A stretch of DNA of 64,000 nt. Source: Typhlomys cinereus. Lineage: Eukaryota > Chordata > Mammalia > Rodentia > Platacanthomyidae. Under the pieces are notes generated by a model. That model saw only the letters and a list, made by a program, of their open reading frames with translations, was not told where the DNA came from and searched no databases. Each line of letters starts with the position of its first letter. Position 1 is the stretch's first letter. Below are positions 43,887 to 55,807 of this stretch, piece by piece. The stretch spans positions 2,142,761-2,206,760 of the forward strand of contig JALPQD010000358.1 of NCBI GenBank assembly GCA_023101885.1, given 5' to 3'. The translations under genes were made by a program, and so were the position numbers.

Positions 43887-44204
43887 CGGTTATGTTATTA
43901 CCTACATGAAAAACCTATAATTGACTTCCCAAAAAGTTGCTTGTTCAGAAACTGACAACAAAAATATCTGGAGGAAGAAGCAGAGGAAGGAAAAAAAGGG
44001 AATGATTTGTTACAACATAAGCCAGTAAGGAGAAATTTTAAACATATTTTAAATAATGCTTCCTAAGCAAAATCCATGAAGGTGATTTCTATTACCACCA
44101 AATACATTCAATGATGCCTGTTTACAAGTTAATCATTTCAAGCAAATTTTAAAGTAATACTTGGGTTGCAAATTTTATTCCTTATTTTTAATGATTTGTT
44201 AGCA
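43887..44204. other. Unassigned intronic sequence
   Basis: AT-rich, with no repeat recognised. Confidence 0.45.
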
Positions 44205-44335
44205 TGTATTAATTATTCATAATAACAGCTTTGTTTTGACATTCTCATACCTGTATGGAATGCATTGCTCACACTCAATACCCTTCATCCCTCTTCTCTT
44301 GGCATCACAGCTTCCTTCCACTTGAATGTCCAAAA
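44205..44335 (-). mobile_element. Rodent L1 3' end, antisense, degenerate
   Basis: GTTTTGACATTCTCATACCT, GTATGGAATGCATTGCTCAC and CAATACCCTTCATCCCTCTT resemble the antisense terminus of Lx-type L1 ('tgacatttttatacatgtatataatg...ccccattaccc'). Confidence 0.45.
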
Positions 44336-46005
44336 AGAAATTTTACTTGGCAAGGCTTTAAAGAAGCTAAATAAATGTTGCACAAAAGTTAGGTAGAAGT
44401 AGCCCTGAAAGTTGCTGCCTTCCTTGTCTCTAAGGCTTCGCGCGACACAGGTCTGCTTGAATAAACTCCATTTATGTGTATCAACCCTGCTGAGTCTTCC
44501 AGATCAATCCTAGCATCTACCTTAGGGAACCTTTGGAGAACCGCCCCAGTTTTCATCAATCACTTTTCTGATTATATGGTTCATCAAAATGAGAATGACA
44601 CAAATGAGAACTTGCTTCAAACTTCCACAGCAGCGCAGTAAGCCCCATGTGCCATTCTGTCTGTCCTGGCCATATACCCCCTGTTCTTTACACCTGGGAA
44701 GAACTCAATGCAATCTAACCGAATGACTCATCCTGGAAGGCACCAGAGATCTAGAAGTAATCCAAACACAAAGAAGAATGTGCTCCCTGAATCAACACTT
44801 CCCTGTGCTTCACCATCTACCACACGCCTTCACGAGCAGGAAGACTTGGTGTGAGACCTTAACAACTCTGAAAGACAGGCAGGGCAGTAATTCCGGTCCC
44901 AGCTATAATTACAGCAATTGAGTTTTAGAAGTTCAAAACAACATTGTTGTAAGATTAATATGCAGCAAAACCAAGAAAAGAACCCTCCTACCCATCCCCT
45001 TCTAACTCTAACGACTGTGAGTCCAAGTATTCAGCTCGGGCTGGGAATGAGCTGCCTTTAAAACTTCCCCATGAACCTGCTCAGATCACTTAGGAACACA
45101 GCATGCTGATTTGGTAAATATAAAGACTACACATGACAAGGGCTGCAACCCTGCTCCTGCCCACTAATTCACCTCAGCTAGGATCACTGACTGCTGACCT
45201 AACTCCCTTGAACTGAAATTTGAACTCCTGATCCTGCCCTGCCTCTCATGAGCTGTGATGAGTGGCTTATGCTGCCACCCCCAAGTTTCCGATCTCAATT
45301 TTTTTGTTTCTGCTTAACGAACTTGAGTAATCTTACCTTAAAATTAATGATCACTTGAGACATGGGATCTTACGTGGAAAGGGGGTCTACATGGAGGTAA
45401 CGGTAAAGAAGAGAACATACTGGGCTAGAGGAAGCCATAAAACCCACTTCTGACGTCCTTACCAGGAAAGAAGTGCACACAGAAACATGCAAGGAAGGAA
45501 GACTGTGAAGTTTGGACCAAACCTGTTCACACAGGAGGGCAGCAGTCAGCACAGGTGAGAGGCAGGCAACAAGCCCCACCCAGTCCTCCAGAGGGAGACC
45601 TGGAACCCTGGCCAGGAGCTACAGCTGCCCAGATAGCACTTTAGACATCACTGATCTATTTCCCTAAAACCATGGCAGATGCTGACTCCACCCTCACAGG
45701 ACCCTTCCTGTCTTCGTCCTTTGAGAGCCCGCTAGGCAGTGTTCTGCCTCAGCCCACAGGGCAGCAGAAGGGTCCCTGTCCCAATCCTTGGGACCGGGGG
45801 CATATATCATGTCTGTGAAAGCTCAGATCATGCTGTGCTAAGAGGCATGGCCCACACAGCTGACCCCCCATTGGATCCTGAACTCTGCTGGGCACCCTAC
45901 ATGCCCCCACAACATTTACGGAAGTTTCAAAGCAGCCTTTGTAGAGGCTGTAGTCCAAAGAAAACTTTCTTTAATTTTGTTTTCTGTCTTCCCAGCCCTC
46001 CTCTG
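44336..46005. other. Unassigned intronic sequence
   Basis: Unique, with GC-rich patches near 45540-45950. Opposite-strand frames 45739-46029 and 45749-45958 overlap, without a known domain. AGGCTTCGCGCGACACAGG near 44430 followed by AATAAACTCC could be an LTR end, but nothing else supports that. Confidence 0.45.
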
Positions 46006-46007
46006 CC

Positions 46008-46190
46008 CCTTAGCAACTGTGTGACTTGAGTCCGGTTATTCAATCTCTCTCTGATTCAGCTTGTCTCCCTGTAAAGTATGGATAGTGTCAATATTCCTTA
46101 CTCCAGGGTTGAAGCTATACTGAATTAAGCCATGCAACATGTATAGAACACCCATGGGAAGTATATGGGAAGTACCAACTACTACTAGGA
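46008..46190 (+). repeat. MIR element
   Basis: CTGTGTGACTTGAGTCCGGT, TATTCAATCTCTCTCTGATT, CAGCTTGTCTCCCTGTAAAG, TATGGATAGTG and AAGCTATACTGAATTAAGCC follow the MIR core ('gtgtgaccttgggcaagtca...cctcagtttcctcatctgtaaaatgggg...gaggattaaatgag'). Confidence 0.88.
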
Positions 46191-48478
46191 CTTTGACCAG
46201 AGTAAATGTGCTCATTGGCTAGGGACTGGGTGATATCATCAAGGCCTTAAGCAACACAGCTTTGAGATGGAGATGAGAGTCACAGAAGCCAGGGATCCCA
46301 TCTCAGGCCTGGCCAGTTTGGACAAGTCGTGGAATATATGACTTTATCCTTATTTTCACCTTGGTAATAAGAAATAACTTGGGAATGCTAATGCCCCTAC
46401 TTTCACTCCCAGTCTGGATTCCAAGATGGCCAGGAACGTGAGCAAGGTTCTCTAGTGTTTCATCACATTAACCAAATGACAAGTTTCTCCCTTATAGTTA
46501 ACTCCACCTGAAACTGCTGTTCATTTAACAAATGACTGACACCATTGACTGGCAGGTGAATGACTCTCCAGAATCAAACCCCCAAATCCTAAATCACCCT
46601 TTGACTGAAAGCACTATTTCCCAAACACATCTCTTCAGGGCCGGAGATCTATGGGAAGAAGATAATGAGAGGGTTAGCAGTGGAAACGGCCTCGCAGTGG
46701 ATGCGTTGCTCTAAAGTCCCTTTTGACTCTGCAGGGATTATAGCAAATTTCTCTCAGGCAATCAGCATAGTAATTTATTTCATATTTAATTTTATTCCAT
46801 GGCCTACATGGGAAAATGTTTTGCTCTAAAATTTCAGGGAAAAAAAATAAAAGATTCACATGAAGATTATAAAGAATAAAGTATAAGAAGAGGAATGTAG
46901 GAAGCTGGAAACACCAAAACAGGAGACAAACATGAATTTAGGGGTTACAAAACAGGCATTTGTTTTCGGTTCTAACAACATGGGGAACTACTGGACATTC
47001 CCAGAGGCCTCCGAGTGAGGGGGGCTGGAGTGGGAGCAGTCTGCGTGTGGGAAACAGAAACTAACTGCTGGTACCAAGGGAAGCCGGAGAAGTGGTTTTT
47101 AATCAAAGACCCTGGGAGGCAAAGACACCACAGGTCCAGGAAGCAGAGAGCAAGTTCCAGAAAGAAGGAGCAGAGAAGCAACCACAGGAGGTGTATATTC
47201 ATCAAGCACCTAGGAGTGAGGGTGCTGCAAAGGGGCCCAGAAATAAAATGTAGAAGGAAAGTGCTGTGAAAACAGAGCTAAGCTTACACATGTCTTCCCA
47301 CAAGGACCTACCTGTGTGTTGAATGTTACTGTTATCCTCATTTTCTAGCCTATGGACATGAGCAAAGACCACCCAAAGGAAAGCACGCAGAAAAACACTA
47401 TTTATTTTGATCTTATTATAACCAGGGAATCAGCCATCATCACATGTGCTAGGGGGAAGCTCAAAGCAGGAAGAGAGGGAAAGCTCTCTGGTAGCAATCA
47501 AAGAAACCCATCAACTAGGCCCTGACTGGAAGCTTCTGACCTGCATAATCTGTCAAAGGACTTGCAAGAGGCCTGGCAACCCACATTATTCTTAGGAGCA
47601 TGTGCCTGGCCTTTTCTGCTTGGTCCTAATTTGGGAGAATGGGGGAAAATTATAGGTGCTCTCCGATCGACCATCTTAGTTTGGATGTTTCTTTGTACAT
47701 GAGTTAATGCATAGCTTCCTGGAATATTACTGGAGTCTAATTAGAGTAGGCTGTTATCCTATACCCAGGGGTTTCTTGGACTAGCCATTGCAGATTAGAA
47801 ATCAGTCTGATTTTGATACACAGTCTGGTGAACTATCTGTATGTAGACCTTCAGTCTATGCCCCAGAGAGGAGTAGAGTCAGCTTCCACACTGTATCAAA
47901 CATATCAAAATGTGTAATAGAAATGGTGTATTTGCCTGTGAAAAGCACCTAAAATATAACAAAAAAAAATCACCCTTCTCTTTCAAAAGATAGGATTATC
48001 TTGTTTGGCTGTGCCATTTACTGATTTGCTTTCACACTATGATTAATAAGTTATGGAAAATGATTTGATGAATAAGTCATTGGAAGATAAAAGTTTCAAA
48101 ACCCAAGATACATGAGAGAGAAAAGTTTTCAAAGGCATATTACATAAAGAAGATCTGGAAATGCTTCTTTCTGACAACTGAGGATATGTTCCTCATTGTG
48201 ATCCATGTCCTAGGACTCGATTCAGAGTGGCAAACACCATGTCCTCGACTCTGCAAATAGAGCCAGCTTAGGAGCCACTGTCCCCTTTCAGACTCAAGGC
48301 CCCAGGCAGTAGGAGCTGAAATACAGCCAATGTTCTTGACTAGGCACATGGCGATCGAAAGTAAGTTATTTGTGAATAGCTGCTGATCACGGAGAAATCC
48401 TGATATTAGATAATGCACTCAATGCCTATTGGTGAAGACCCAGATATCTCTGCCAGGTAATAGCAAGAAAGACAATGT
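46191..48478. other. Unassigned intronic sequence
   Basis: About 2.3 kb without a confidently placed repeat or exon. Short frames at 46532-46714, 46972-47269 and 48140-48418 show no known motif. Confidence 0.45.
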
Positions 48479-48480
48479 CT

Positions 48481-48522
48481 GGGGCTGGAGAGGTGGCTCA
48501 GGGGTTAAGCCTCAGGGGTTAA
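48481..48522 (+). repeat. Head-only fragment of the young SINE
   Basis: GGGGCTGGAGAGGTGGCTCA is identical to the head of the 3995-4313 SINE. It runs through AGGGGTTAAGCCTC, then repeats AGGGGTTAA, and stops. The B box, body and tail are missing. L1-driven insertions normally lose the 5' end, so a 3'-deleted piece is unusual. Confidence 0.85.
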
Positions 48523-48639
48523 TGTTTGTCTTCCTCCTCATTTTATGGGTTTCCTGATGAGAGGTCTGTTTCATGTATTTCTTTTCTCGTTATGTATCAC
48601 ATTAACAGTGAATGACAGACAACACCAAATGAATAGCAG

Positions 48640-49085
48640 ACTTCAGGCTACTCCACAGGAGCCATGACCTCAGGCTACTCCACACAAGCAGTGACCTCCT
48701 CAGGCTACTCCACATGAGCAGTGACCTCAGGCTACTCCACAGGAGCCATGACCTCAGGCTACACCACACAAGCAGTGACCTCAGGCTATACCACACAAGC
48801 AGTGACCTCAGGCTACACCACACAAGCAGTGACCTCCTCAGGCTACACCACATGAACAGTGACCTCCTCAGGCTACTCCACATGAACAGTGACCTCAGGC
48901 TACTCCACATGAGCAGTGACCTCAGGCTACACCACATGAGCAGTGACCTCAGGCTACACCACATGAGCAGTGACCTCAGGCTACACCACATGAACAGTGA
49001 CCTCAGGCTACTCCACATGAACAGTGACCTCAGGCTACTCCACATGAACAGTGACCTCAGGCTACTCCACATGAACAGTGGAGCT
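48640..49085. repeat. 27-bp minisatellite
   Basis: About 16 copies of GTGACCTCAGGCTACTCC followed by ACATGAGCA (27 bp). Three copies carry an extra CCT triplet (30 bp). Variants TACTCC/TACACC and ATGAGC/ATGAAC/ACAAGC are ordered along the array. Because 27 and 30 are multiples of three, both strands stay open (48602-49072 minus, 48714-49112 plus). These frames are repeat artefacts. Confidence 0.96.
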
Positions 49086-49438
49086 CAATGGCTCTCAGGT
49101 TTGCCAAGTTAGTTTATGGCCATAAAGTCCCCATGAAAGCGCCGTGTGGCTTTCCAGCTAAGGAAATGTAGCACTGAGAGATCAGTTATTTGCTGGGGTG
49201 CTCGAGTGAAGCACTGATAGAACTGCAGTCAGCCGCAGCTCTCAGCAGCTCACACGTTCTGTGTGTCACCTTTGCTGGGGAGAAGCTCTGGACACTACCT
49301 CGCCCAGGTAGGGTGTACTACCCGCATGTTTAGAATTTACTAAATGCCCCTAACTCGCTGCCTTCGATCACATACAGTTTTCTTGATACTTCATTTTCTT
49401 CTATGAAAAATATTCAGTTTTGCATCTTGTAACATTTC
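49086..49438. other. Unassigned intronic sequence
   Basis: Nothing recognised. Confidence 0.45.
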
Positions 49439-49439
49439 T

Positions 49440-49738
49440 TCAATGATCACATACTACCATATGTATTGGTGCACATGTATGTGCAGATATACCTGCATGT
49501 GGGGGCCAAGGTTGCTAGTTGAGAGCATTTCTTGATCACTCTTCCACCTTATTCTTTTAAGGCTGGGTCTCCAATGAAACCCAAAGTTTTATGATTGGAC
49601 TAGTGCGTCTTTGCCTTCTGAGGCTAGAATTACAGGTAGGCCATCACACTTGCCCAGCATTGTATGTGGAATCCAGAAATCTGAATTCCAGTACTTTTTC
49701 TTATGGGACAAGTTCTTTAGTCATTGAGTCCTAGCCCC
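49440..49738 (-). repeat. B4-like composite SINE, antisense
   Basis: ACCTGCATGTGGGGGCCAAG, TTGATCACTCTTCCACCTTA, TTCTTTTAAGGCTGGGTCTC, GAGGCTAGAATTACAGGTAG, GTATGTGGAATCCAGAAATC and GTCATTGAGTCCTAGCCCC are the tail, body, B1-like middle and tRNA-like head of this SINE read backwards. Confidence 0.87.
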
Positions 49739-50451
49739 ACATATTAACCTTAATTAGAAAAGAGGACAGATATTCACAAACTGATAACATGGGTACCAGC
49801 CCTATGCCTATAGCCTCCTCAGACCCAAAAGGCTGAGGATTTGTAATGTGGCACTTATGGTAACAGTTCTCTGCAGCTGAAGGACATAAATATTCCATGC
49901 ACTGGGAAGAGCAAGTCCTGCTGGCTGAAATAAACCCTGTGCTCTGACTTTCTGCCCTCACAGGAACTTTCCAACTCCCATTTGTCTTCCCAAGCAAATG
50001 TTCCCTCAGAGAAAGGAGAAGCTGATCAAAAAACCTGGGCATGCTTGTTTGCAGAAGACATGTACGATCTTCATTATCAATTAACAAACTGACACTTCTC
50101 TCCACATAGTAGAGGAGAAATAAAATACATGAACAGCAAAACATCTAACATTTATGACAGGCTTGGCCCTTAGGTCATATCCTTCCAACACTATCTTTGG
50201 TGGCTTTGACTCCTGTCCCAGCCTTGCTTGGGTCCAGCCCCTCTGCATAGTTCCACTGCTAAAGCCCTCCAGTGCAGGCGAGTTCTGGTAAGAAAGAAAA
50301 AACAAACAAGACTTTCCTTACATAATGCAGCCTGTAACCAAATGAGAACTATTTTGACTTGCTTAGCTTTGCCTCTCAGCTGGGCATCCTACACCTCCCG
50401 CACCTGCACAGCTCTTGGCAAATCAACTAAGGACACCACGTGGCAGCAGAT
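49739..50451. other. ZMAT4 intron immediately downstream of the exon
   Basis: No repeat recognised. Open frames on both strands are short and unsupported apart from the exon's own reading frame continuing into the intron. Confidence 0.5.
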
Positions 50452-50457
50452 ACTCAC
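50452..50457 (-). other. ZMAT4: 5' splice site (donor)
   Basis: On the minus strand the exon end AAT is followed by GTGAGT, a near-consensus donor. It directly follows the last residue (Asn30 of the exon) in phase 0. Confidence 0.88.
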
Positions 50458-50547
50458 ATTTTCTGCCCGTAGTCTCTTGGCAGGACACCCGCCATCTCTG
50501 GGGTGAAGCATATAATACAGGCGAACTTTGCTTGCATGTTTCCGACT
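50458..50547 (-). CDS. ZMAT4: ZMAT4 internal coding exon (matrin-type zinc finger 1, C-terminal part)
   Basis: The exon is 90 bp and phase 0 at both ends, and encodes 30 residues starting [16 protein letters not shown] and ending [11 protein letters not shown] recognise this as ZMAT4, a nuclear protein with several matrin-type C2H2 fingers thought to bind double-stranded RNA or DNA. In that family the first finger ends H-x5-H; the last histidine is His4 here, and the pair of cysteines and first histidine lie in the preceding exon. The intron therefore splits the finger between its two histidines. After the finger comes the basic linker before finger 2. The sequence differs from the human protein, as I remember it, at one residue near the end (Ala for Ser). 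No stop or frameshift is present, and codons are normal. The longer minus-strand frame 50389-50649 is this exon plus intron read-through. Confidence 0.92.
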
Positions 50548-50580
50548 CTGTGGAGCAAAAACAGGAGATGCTATAAGAGA
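50548..50580 (-). other. ZMAT4: 3' splice site (acceptor) and pyrimidine tract
   Basis: On the minus strand CATCTCCTGTTTTTGCTCCACAG runs directly into the exon's first codon AGT. The AG lies at 50549-50548. The tract is moderately pyrimidine-rich. Confidence 0.85.
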
Positions 50581-53542
50581 AGCCATCTGGAAAAAGAAGA
50601 CAAATCCTTTGAAATGCATCCAGTACCTGCAAGTGCAAGGAATTTTCAACAGAAAAAAAAAAATGTCGATGTGCTCCTGTGAATTATGTGGGATACAGTT
50701 TCAGTTATATTGAATTGTCCAAAGTCCCAAAACAATCTCACTTCAGAATAAGAAAAAGCAGGAACAAAGAGAGGTAAAAGCATTGAACTCAGTTACACCA
50801 TTTATTTAAAAGTCCTAAAATATAAATAAACAAATAAAAGAAGGCAGGAAATGACCTAAGGGTCAAGAGCAGTGAGAATAGGCAGCAGCATGTTCTCTGT
50901 GCCTTTGCTGACTGCGCCAAGAGTGAGGCCCGAGGCCTCCGTGACCCCCTGGCATAACAGCTCTAAGCAAGCAGCTGCGGGCAAAGGCGAAGGTCCACTG
51001 GTGGCACACGACGGGCAGAACTGACTGGCCAAAAGCAGCAGCAAGAAACTCATCTCTTCTCCCGTCCATTCCCTGCCCCATGCTCAGCTGACAGCACCAC
51101 ACACTGTTATGAAGAATACTGTAGTCTTCACTTTCATGTTCTCTTCAAGACAGGGCAGTGAGTGGATCATCACTGAGCAAACCCTGGTGTTCAGCCTCCC
51201 GCCTCCAGCTTTACTACCTGCCCTGGGCGACAGGATCAGCCATCAGCTGGAGGACTGAGTGCGTCTGGTTATGTCCATATTCAAAATGAATACGATGTTT
51301 TCATAGCCTCTAAGAATCAGGTGGACATGAAGGTTTTCATCTAGACAATCCCGAGCAGTTTCTGTGCTAGCTTCCACCCAATAAGTACTCAATCCAAACT
51401 CCCTCATCCTTTTCCCATGTCCTCTCTTTACCTGCAAATGGTCTTCCCCCAAGTTTCCCTTTGGTTCAGTGCTCGTCTGCCTCTCAGGTGTCATGCACCC
51501 TTGCTGGCCGCCAAGGCAAAGTGACTTTCAGAGAAAACTCAGCGAGCCGACCCTTGTTTACAGAATCTACGGCAAAGCCTCTGCATGGGCTTTCCTCATC
51601 CATCACTTTTTAATTCCTTCATTCTGCCGAGAGCAGGAAGACTATGCTTCTAAGCAGTCCCTGGACACTTTTAAGGCCTTTAAAAGCACTAATCGAGCAT
51701 GAGAAATTCTACCGATCTATAAAAGCACCGAAGTGTGGTTGGAAACACTTAGTTAACATTGAAGCCCTTCCTCGGCTGCAGACGAGGTTCTAATCTAGGT
51801 TATCCTGGGTACGCTGTGTCCTGGAAAACTGGAGGGAAAGAGAGAGCCCTGGGAGCACATGTGGGGGGCATTGGACAACAGTGTGCAGCTGCAGCAGATT
51901 TTTGTTACACACTAGCATTGTTTTGGTAGATTTGCAAATCACTATAATCTGTGTGCACTTTTTACCATTTTCATTGGAGGTTTGGAGGTAAGAGATAGGA
52001 GTTATATTCAGAATGCTGCTACAGGCAGAGGAATGAAATGGAACAGTTAACACCTAGGGTAGGCTGAGCATAGAACAAGTCCTAGGTGGGCAGAAAAGGA
52101 CAGGTGGATAGTAGCTGTGCGCCACCTGTACAGAGCCAGATGATTTCGGCTTTGTTTGCAGGGGAGAAAACCCCACAGCAGCTCTCGTGTTACCAACACA
52201 GGCCAAGCCCCAGGTCCTGGAGAACAAAATGGAAATCTTGTGCAAAGCCGCCTTGCGGCTGCTTTTTTGTTTCCATCCTCCCAGCAGGGGGTGGCTGCTT
52301 CTGGTGGCTGCTTCTGAGCAGACCTTCCAACAAATGCGAAGCTCACCCCTTACTAAACTGGGGTCTGACAAAGCCAGTAAAAACAAAATCCATTAGCTGA
52401 AGCAGAAAGACAAATAAGTAACAAGTCCTTCTCTGACACATCAGGGACAGCCCAGGTGGGATCTAAGGCCTGTTAGCAATTCTACTGAGAGTGAGTCTGT
52501 TGTCTTCTTCACAGACCACACCTCCTCCCCACTTTTCTGTGTGTTTTTATAGAAAGTCTGACTACACACACCGTGGCCTAGGCCTTCCCTGAGGCCAAGA
52601 TCAGAGAAGCTGTGGGTTCCGGCATGGAGATGGAGATGCCTCCACTCCTCCATCCACGGGTGCCTCCGCAGCCCCAGGCTTCTTGGTCCCATCACAAGCT
52701 TCCTCCAGTTGCCAGAGCCAGTCCCACCTTGTGTCCCCATGGGACCCTGACACCCTCTTGCCAACAGCCCAACTGCCAGTGGAAAGGCCATATGGTTCAT
52801 TTCCAGGCAGACTGCTTGAATCCAAAGACACTCGGACTTGGGTCACTGTGGGAAAGAGCCTCCCAGCAAAGGATGCTGGGGTGATAGAGTTTGCCCTGAT
52901 GTCACGCTGGGCCTTCCGTGTGCATGGCCCCTGTCAGGCTCCTTCCTGGCATCTCCTCATCCTCAGTAGGAGGATCTGAATCACAGAGCTCTGTGTCTCC
53001 CCTGCTGTCTTAACCCATTGCCTTCCAGAAATTCCTTGAAAATTGGCAGAGTAATATCTCTCCTAATATCTCTCCTTTCCAATGATTGTAACCAGCAAGC
53101 TTCTCCACAGAAGGAAAGATGGAATTGAATGCAGCACAGGCATTTACCGCAACATTGGGTTACATAACTGGAATACAAACATGAGGAAAAGCTGCTGACT
53201 TCACAACAGAAGACAGGATAGAGCAGTCATGGAGAAGGACCTTAAGTTACAAGAATTGGAAATATGTTTTCTACACAGTAAAAATGAAAGAAAAACACTG
53301 AAGACCAAACTCAAAAAAGGCAATAACAAATATTGCACAATGCTCATAAATATAGCAAGAATTGCTGGGGAGAAACATATTACTTAAATAAGATGGAGTA
53401 GGGATTTTATTACTACACTAAAAAATCTATTTGTTATACCTTCCAAAGACGGTGTGGCAAGATTCAAGACTTGGGACTTACACACTGAGTTTGTTTTTTA
53501 CCTACCATTGTTTTACTTACTGAAAATCATTGCTGAGCTGCA
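50581..53542. other. ZMAT4 intron upstream of the exon, unique sequence
   Basis: About 3 kb in which I place no repeat. Relatively GC-rich for this window, with several overlapping 60-120 residue frames on both strands (for example 52054-52400 and 52441-52884) but no known domain. The lack of mobile elements next to the exon is notable. Confidence 0.5.
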
Positions 53543-53687
53543 ATGTTGAGTGTATGCTACATAACTGACCAAAACTACAGCTCTCTTCTTAGAGCTGTCA
53601 ATGTATGCAGCATAACTGACCACACTTCCAGCTTTCTTCTTAAAACTTTGAATGCTTGGAACTTTGTTCATGGAGATCTGTGTGTGT

Positions 53688-53744
<57 letters not shown>

Positions 53745-53895
53745 TGTTATAATGGACCATACTTACAACTCTCTTCTTACTGCCTTGCATGTATGTGGTA
53801 TAATTGACTATGTCTTCCACTTTCTCCTTAGTCCCTTAAGTGTGTGTATGTTGTAAGTGACTGCATCTACATCTCTCTTCTTAGTGACTTACCAG
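53543..53895. repeat. Degenerate ~52-bp minisatellite interrupted by (TG)n
   Basis: Five units with the pattern TATGCTACATAACTGACC, then AACTACAGCTCTCTTCTTA, then a short variable end: near 53555, 53606, 53745, 53795 and 53845. Between the second and third units a (TG)n run has expanded. The frames 53543-53752 and 53656-53856 are made of it. Confidence 0.85.
53679..53748. repeat. (TG)n microsatellite
   Basis: About 33 TG units with two TATG interruptions, inside the 52-bp minisatellite. Confidence 0.96.
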
Positions 53896-55436
53896 TAGTC
53901 AAAATGTAATTTTTTTCATTGTAGAACATTTATTAAATGAGTCTTCTTAACCTAAGAGCAACACAAGCCACTTAAAGGTGTTTGTTCTCCATGGTATGAT
54001 ATTTTTTCAGCTTTTGGATAAGGATAGACAATCTGGGACAGGGAGACCAATGAATCTCAAAAGAGAAAGAGCAGCACTTTAAGGGAGAAGTCAAGAAGAG
54101 GAAATAGCAATCTTTTTCAACCAAACTGAACTGGTTCTACACTCCTTCCTGAAGTCATATCTGCATTTTAAGCAAAAGTCAGAACTTTGACTGAAGCCAC
54201 ATCCACTTAAGCTTCTCAGAGAGGCTGGAAATTACCAGCTCCTCAGTTTAATTAAAGCCTTTGCCCCCGATTCCAAGCATCATTTCAGGTCAGACCTATC
54301 TGAAGATTAGTTTCTCTTGCTAAAATGATCTCTTGACATGCAAAGAAATTGAATACAGTGGAAATTCAGAATGATCTTCTCTTGAAGGGAAAATAAGATG
54401 AACCCCCTCCTCAGTTGTCACAGTGAATGATGGACAACACATAAGGACAGGTTTGTGACTCATTTAAACACACTCCTGCTTTGTACACTTTTAAAACATC
54501 TGCAGCTCCTTTAAAAAACTCAGGTTTGCTCCCAATAAGGCTCTGATTTCTTCTTCTCTTACAAAATACAGAAAGGACAAGAGCAGTCCATGTTTGCATG
54601 AGGCCCCAGGCCTCCTGGAGGATATCTTCCTCAAGTCATGCTGTCCTCAAATCTCATGAGTTTTCAGCAAGCAGTGCAGTTGCAAACGATCTTATGCTAC
54701 ATGCCTGTTTCCTAAATGAATCTCTTACAGTCATCCTAGCCATATAATTATACCTGTACCAGAGACATCTACAATGAGTCAAAGACCTAGAAATAAGGTG
54801 GAGCTAAAACAAGTTGATAATTGTAAATGTGATTTCCATAATCCACTACAATGAAGGTATTTCTAAGACAACAGATACCAAGAGTCTAATTCAGAATGAG
54901 TTCATACCTACAGCCTTCCACCAAAAGAAAGGAAGGAAAGGCGCCCATGTAGTATCCTATTGAATTTTCTATAACAGAAGGTCGTAGATATTAGACGTAG
55001 CAAAGCTGTCACACCAGGACACTAAGGTGTCAAGCCTAATGTCATAAAACCATAAGGGGTTAAGATCCCTTAATGATTGAGGCTCCTTCTCAACTTCTGA
55101 ATCTTCCAGATCCAGAAATAGGCTGGGCACAAAACTCCTTACACTATGGAAGTATGAATGATTGGCTAACTAGAAATCAAGGAACACAAAAAACCCAGAG
55201 GAAGGTTGGACTATGATAGAGAAGACTGCAATACCCAGGCCCAGTTTTGCAGGTCTCCAACCCAGGCTATGGGCTACTTACAGACTGTCAACAGTCCTAA
55301 AACTGAAATTGGACTGAAAGATCCTAAAAGAGCCGAAAAGATAGGTTCAGAGAGAGTGCAAAGTCAACACAGAATAGCAGGGACATGTGGGAAGCCCTAC
55401 TGGTACCACTGTAATATTTGTGATGTCAAAGGAGAT
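53896..55436. other. Unassigned intronic sequence
   Basis: No repeat or exon recognised. Confidence 0.45.
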
Positions 55437-55517
55437 TCTTTGCAGTGCTGGAGATGGACATCAGGGTCCTGTGCATGCCAAGCAAACACTGAGCCATTCA
55501 GCTCCATCCCCATTCTA
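55437..55517 (-). repeat. ID-like SINE, antisense
   Basis: TTTGCAGTGCTGGAGATGGA, CATCAGGGTCCTGTGCATGC, CAAGCAAACACTGAGCCATT and CAGCTCCATCCCC are the reverse of an ID/B4 head. The plus frame 55206-55649 and minus frame 55397-55711 run through it and are shadows. Confidence 0.78.
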
Positions 55518-55542
55518 ATGAAAGTTAAAAAAGAAAAAAAAA

Positions 55543-55771
55543 GGCCAGATTCAGTGGTAGGAGCGATCATAATCCCTGCATGCTTACAGGCAAAAGGGAA
55601 GCAGAGACCTGAGAAGTTCCACAAGCTTGAGGCCAGCTGGACTGCCTGACTTATGCAGCAGTGGTGAGACAGCCAAGGTGCAAACAATGAGGCAAAGAGA
55701 GTAAATGCCATCTAAAGGCTTTTTGACCTCCACATGTCAAGTTCAAGACATACACACACACATTTACTTAC

Positions 55772-55775
<4 letters not shown>
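55543..55775 (+). repeat. B4-like SINE body, degenerate
   Basis: GGCCAGATTCAGTGGTAGGA, ATCATAATCCCTGCATGCTT, GGGAAGCAGAGACCTGAGAA, TTGAGGCCAGCTGGACTGCC and TTTGACCTCCACATGTCAAG follow a B1-like middle and B4-like end, finished by CA repeats. Confidence 0.68.

Positions 55776-55806
<31 letters not shown>
55776..55806. repeat. (CA)n microsatellite
   Basis: About 15 CA units at the end of the preceding SINE. Confidence 0.95.

Positions 55807-55807
<1 letters not shown>

Noticed and set aside
48602..49112. Possible repeat proteins on both strands
   Set aside because: They come from the 27-bp minisatellite; no start context, splice sites or family match.
52054..52884. Possible exon cluster in a GC-richer region
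   Set aside because: Frames overlap on both strands and carry no recognised domain or paired splice sites.
55206..55711. 147-residue plus and 104-residue minus frames
   Set aside because: They read through an antisense ID-like SINE and the start of a B4-like SINE.
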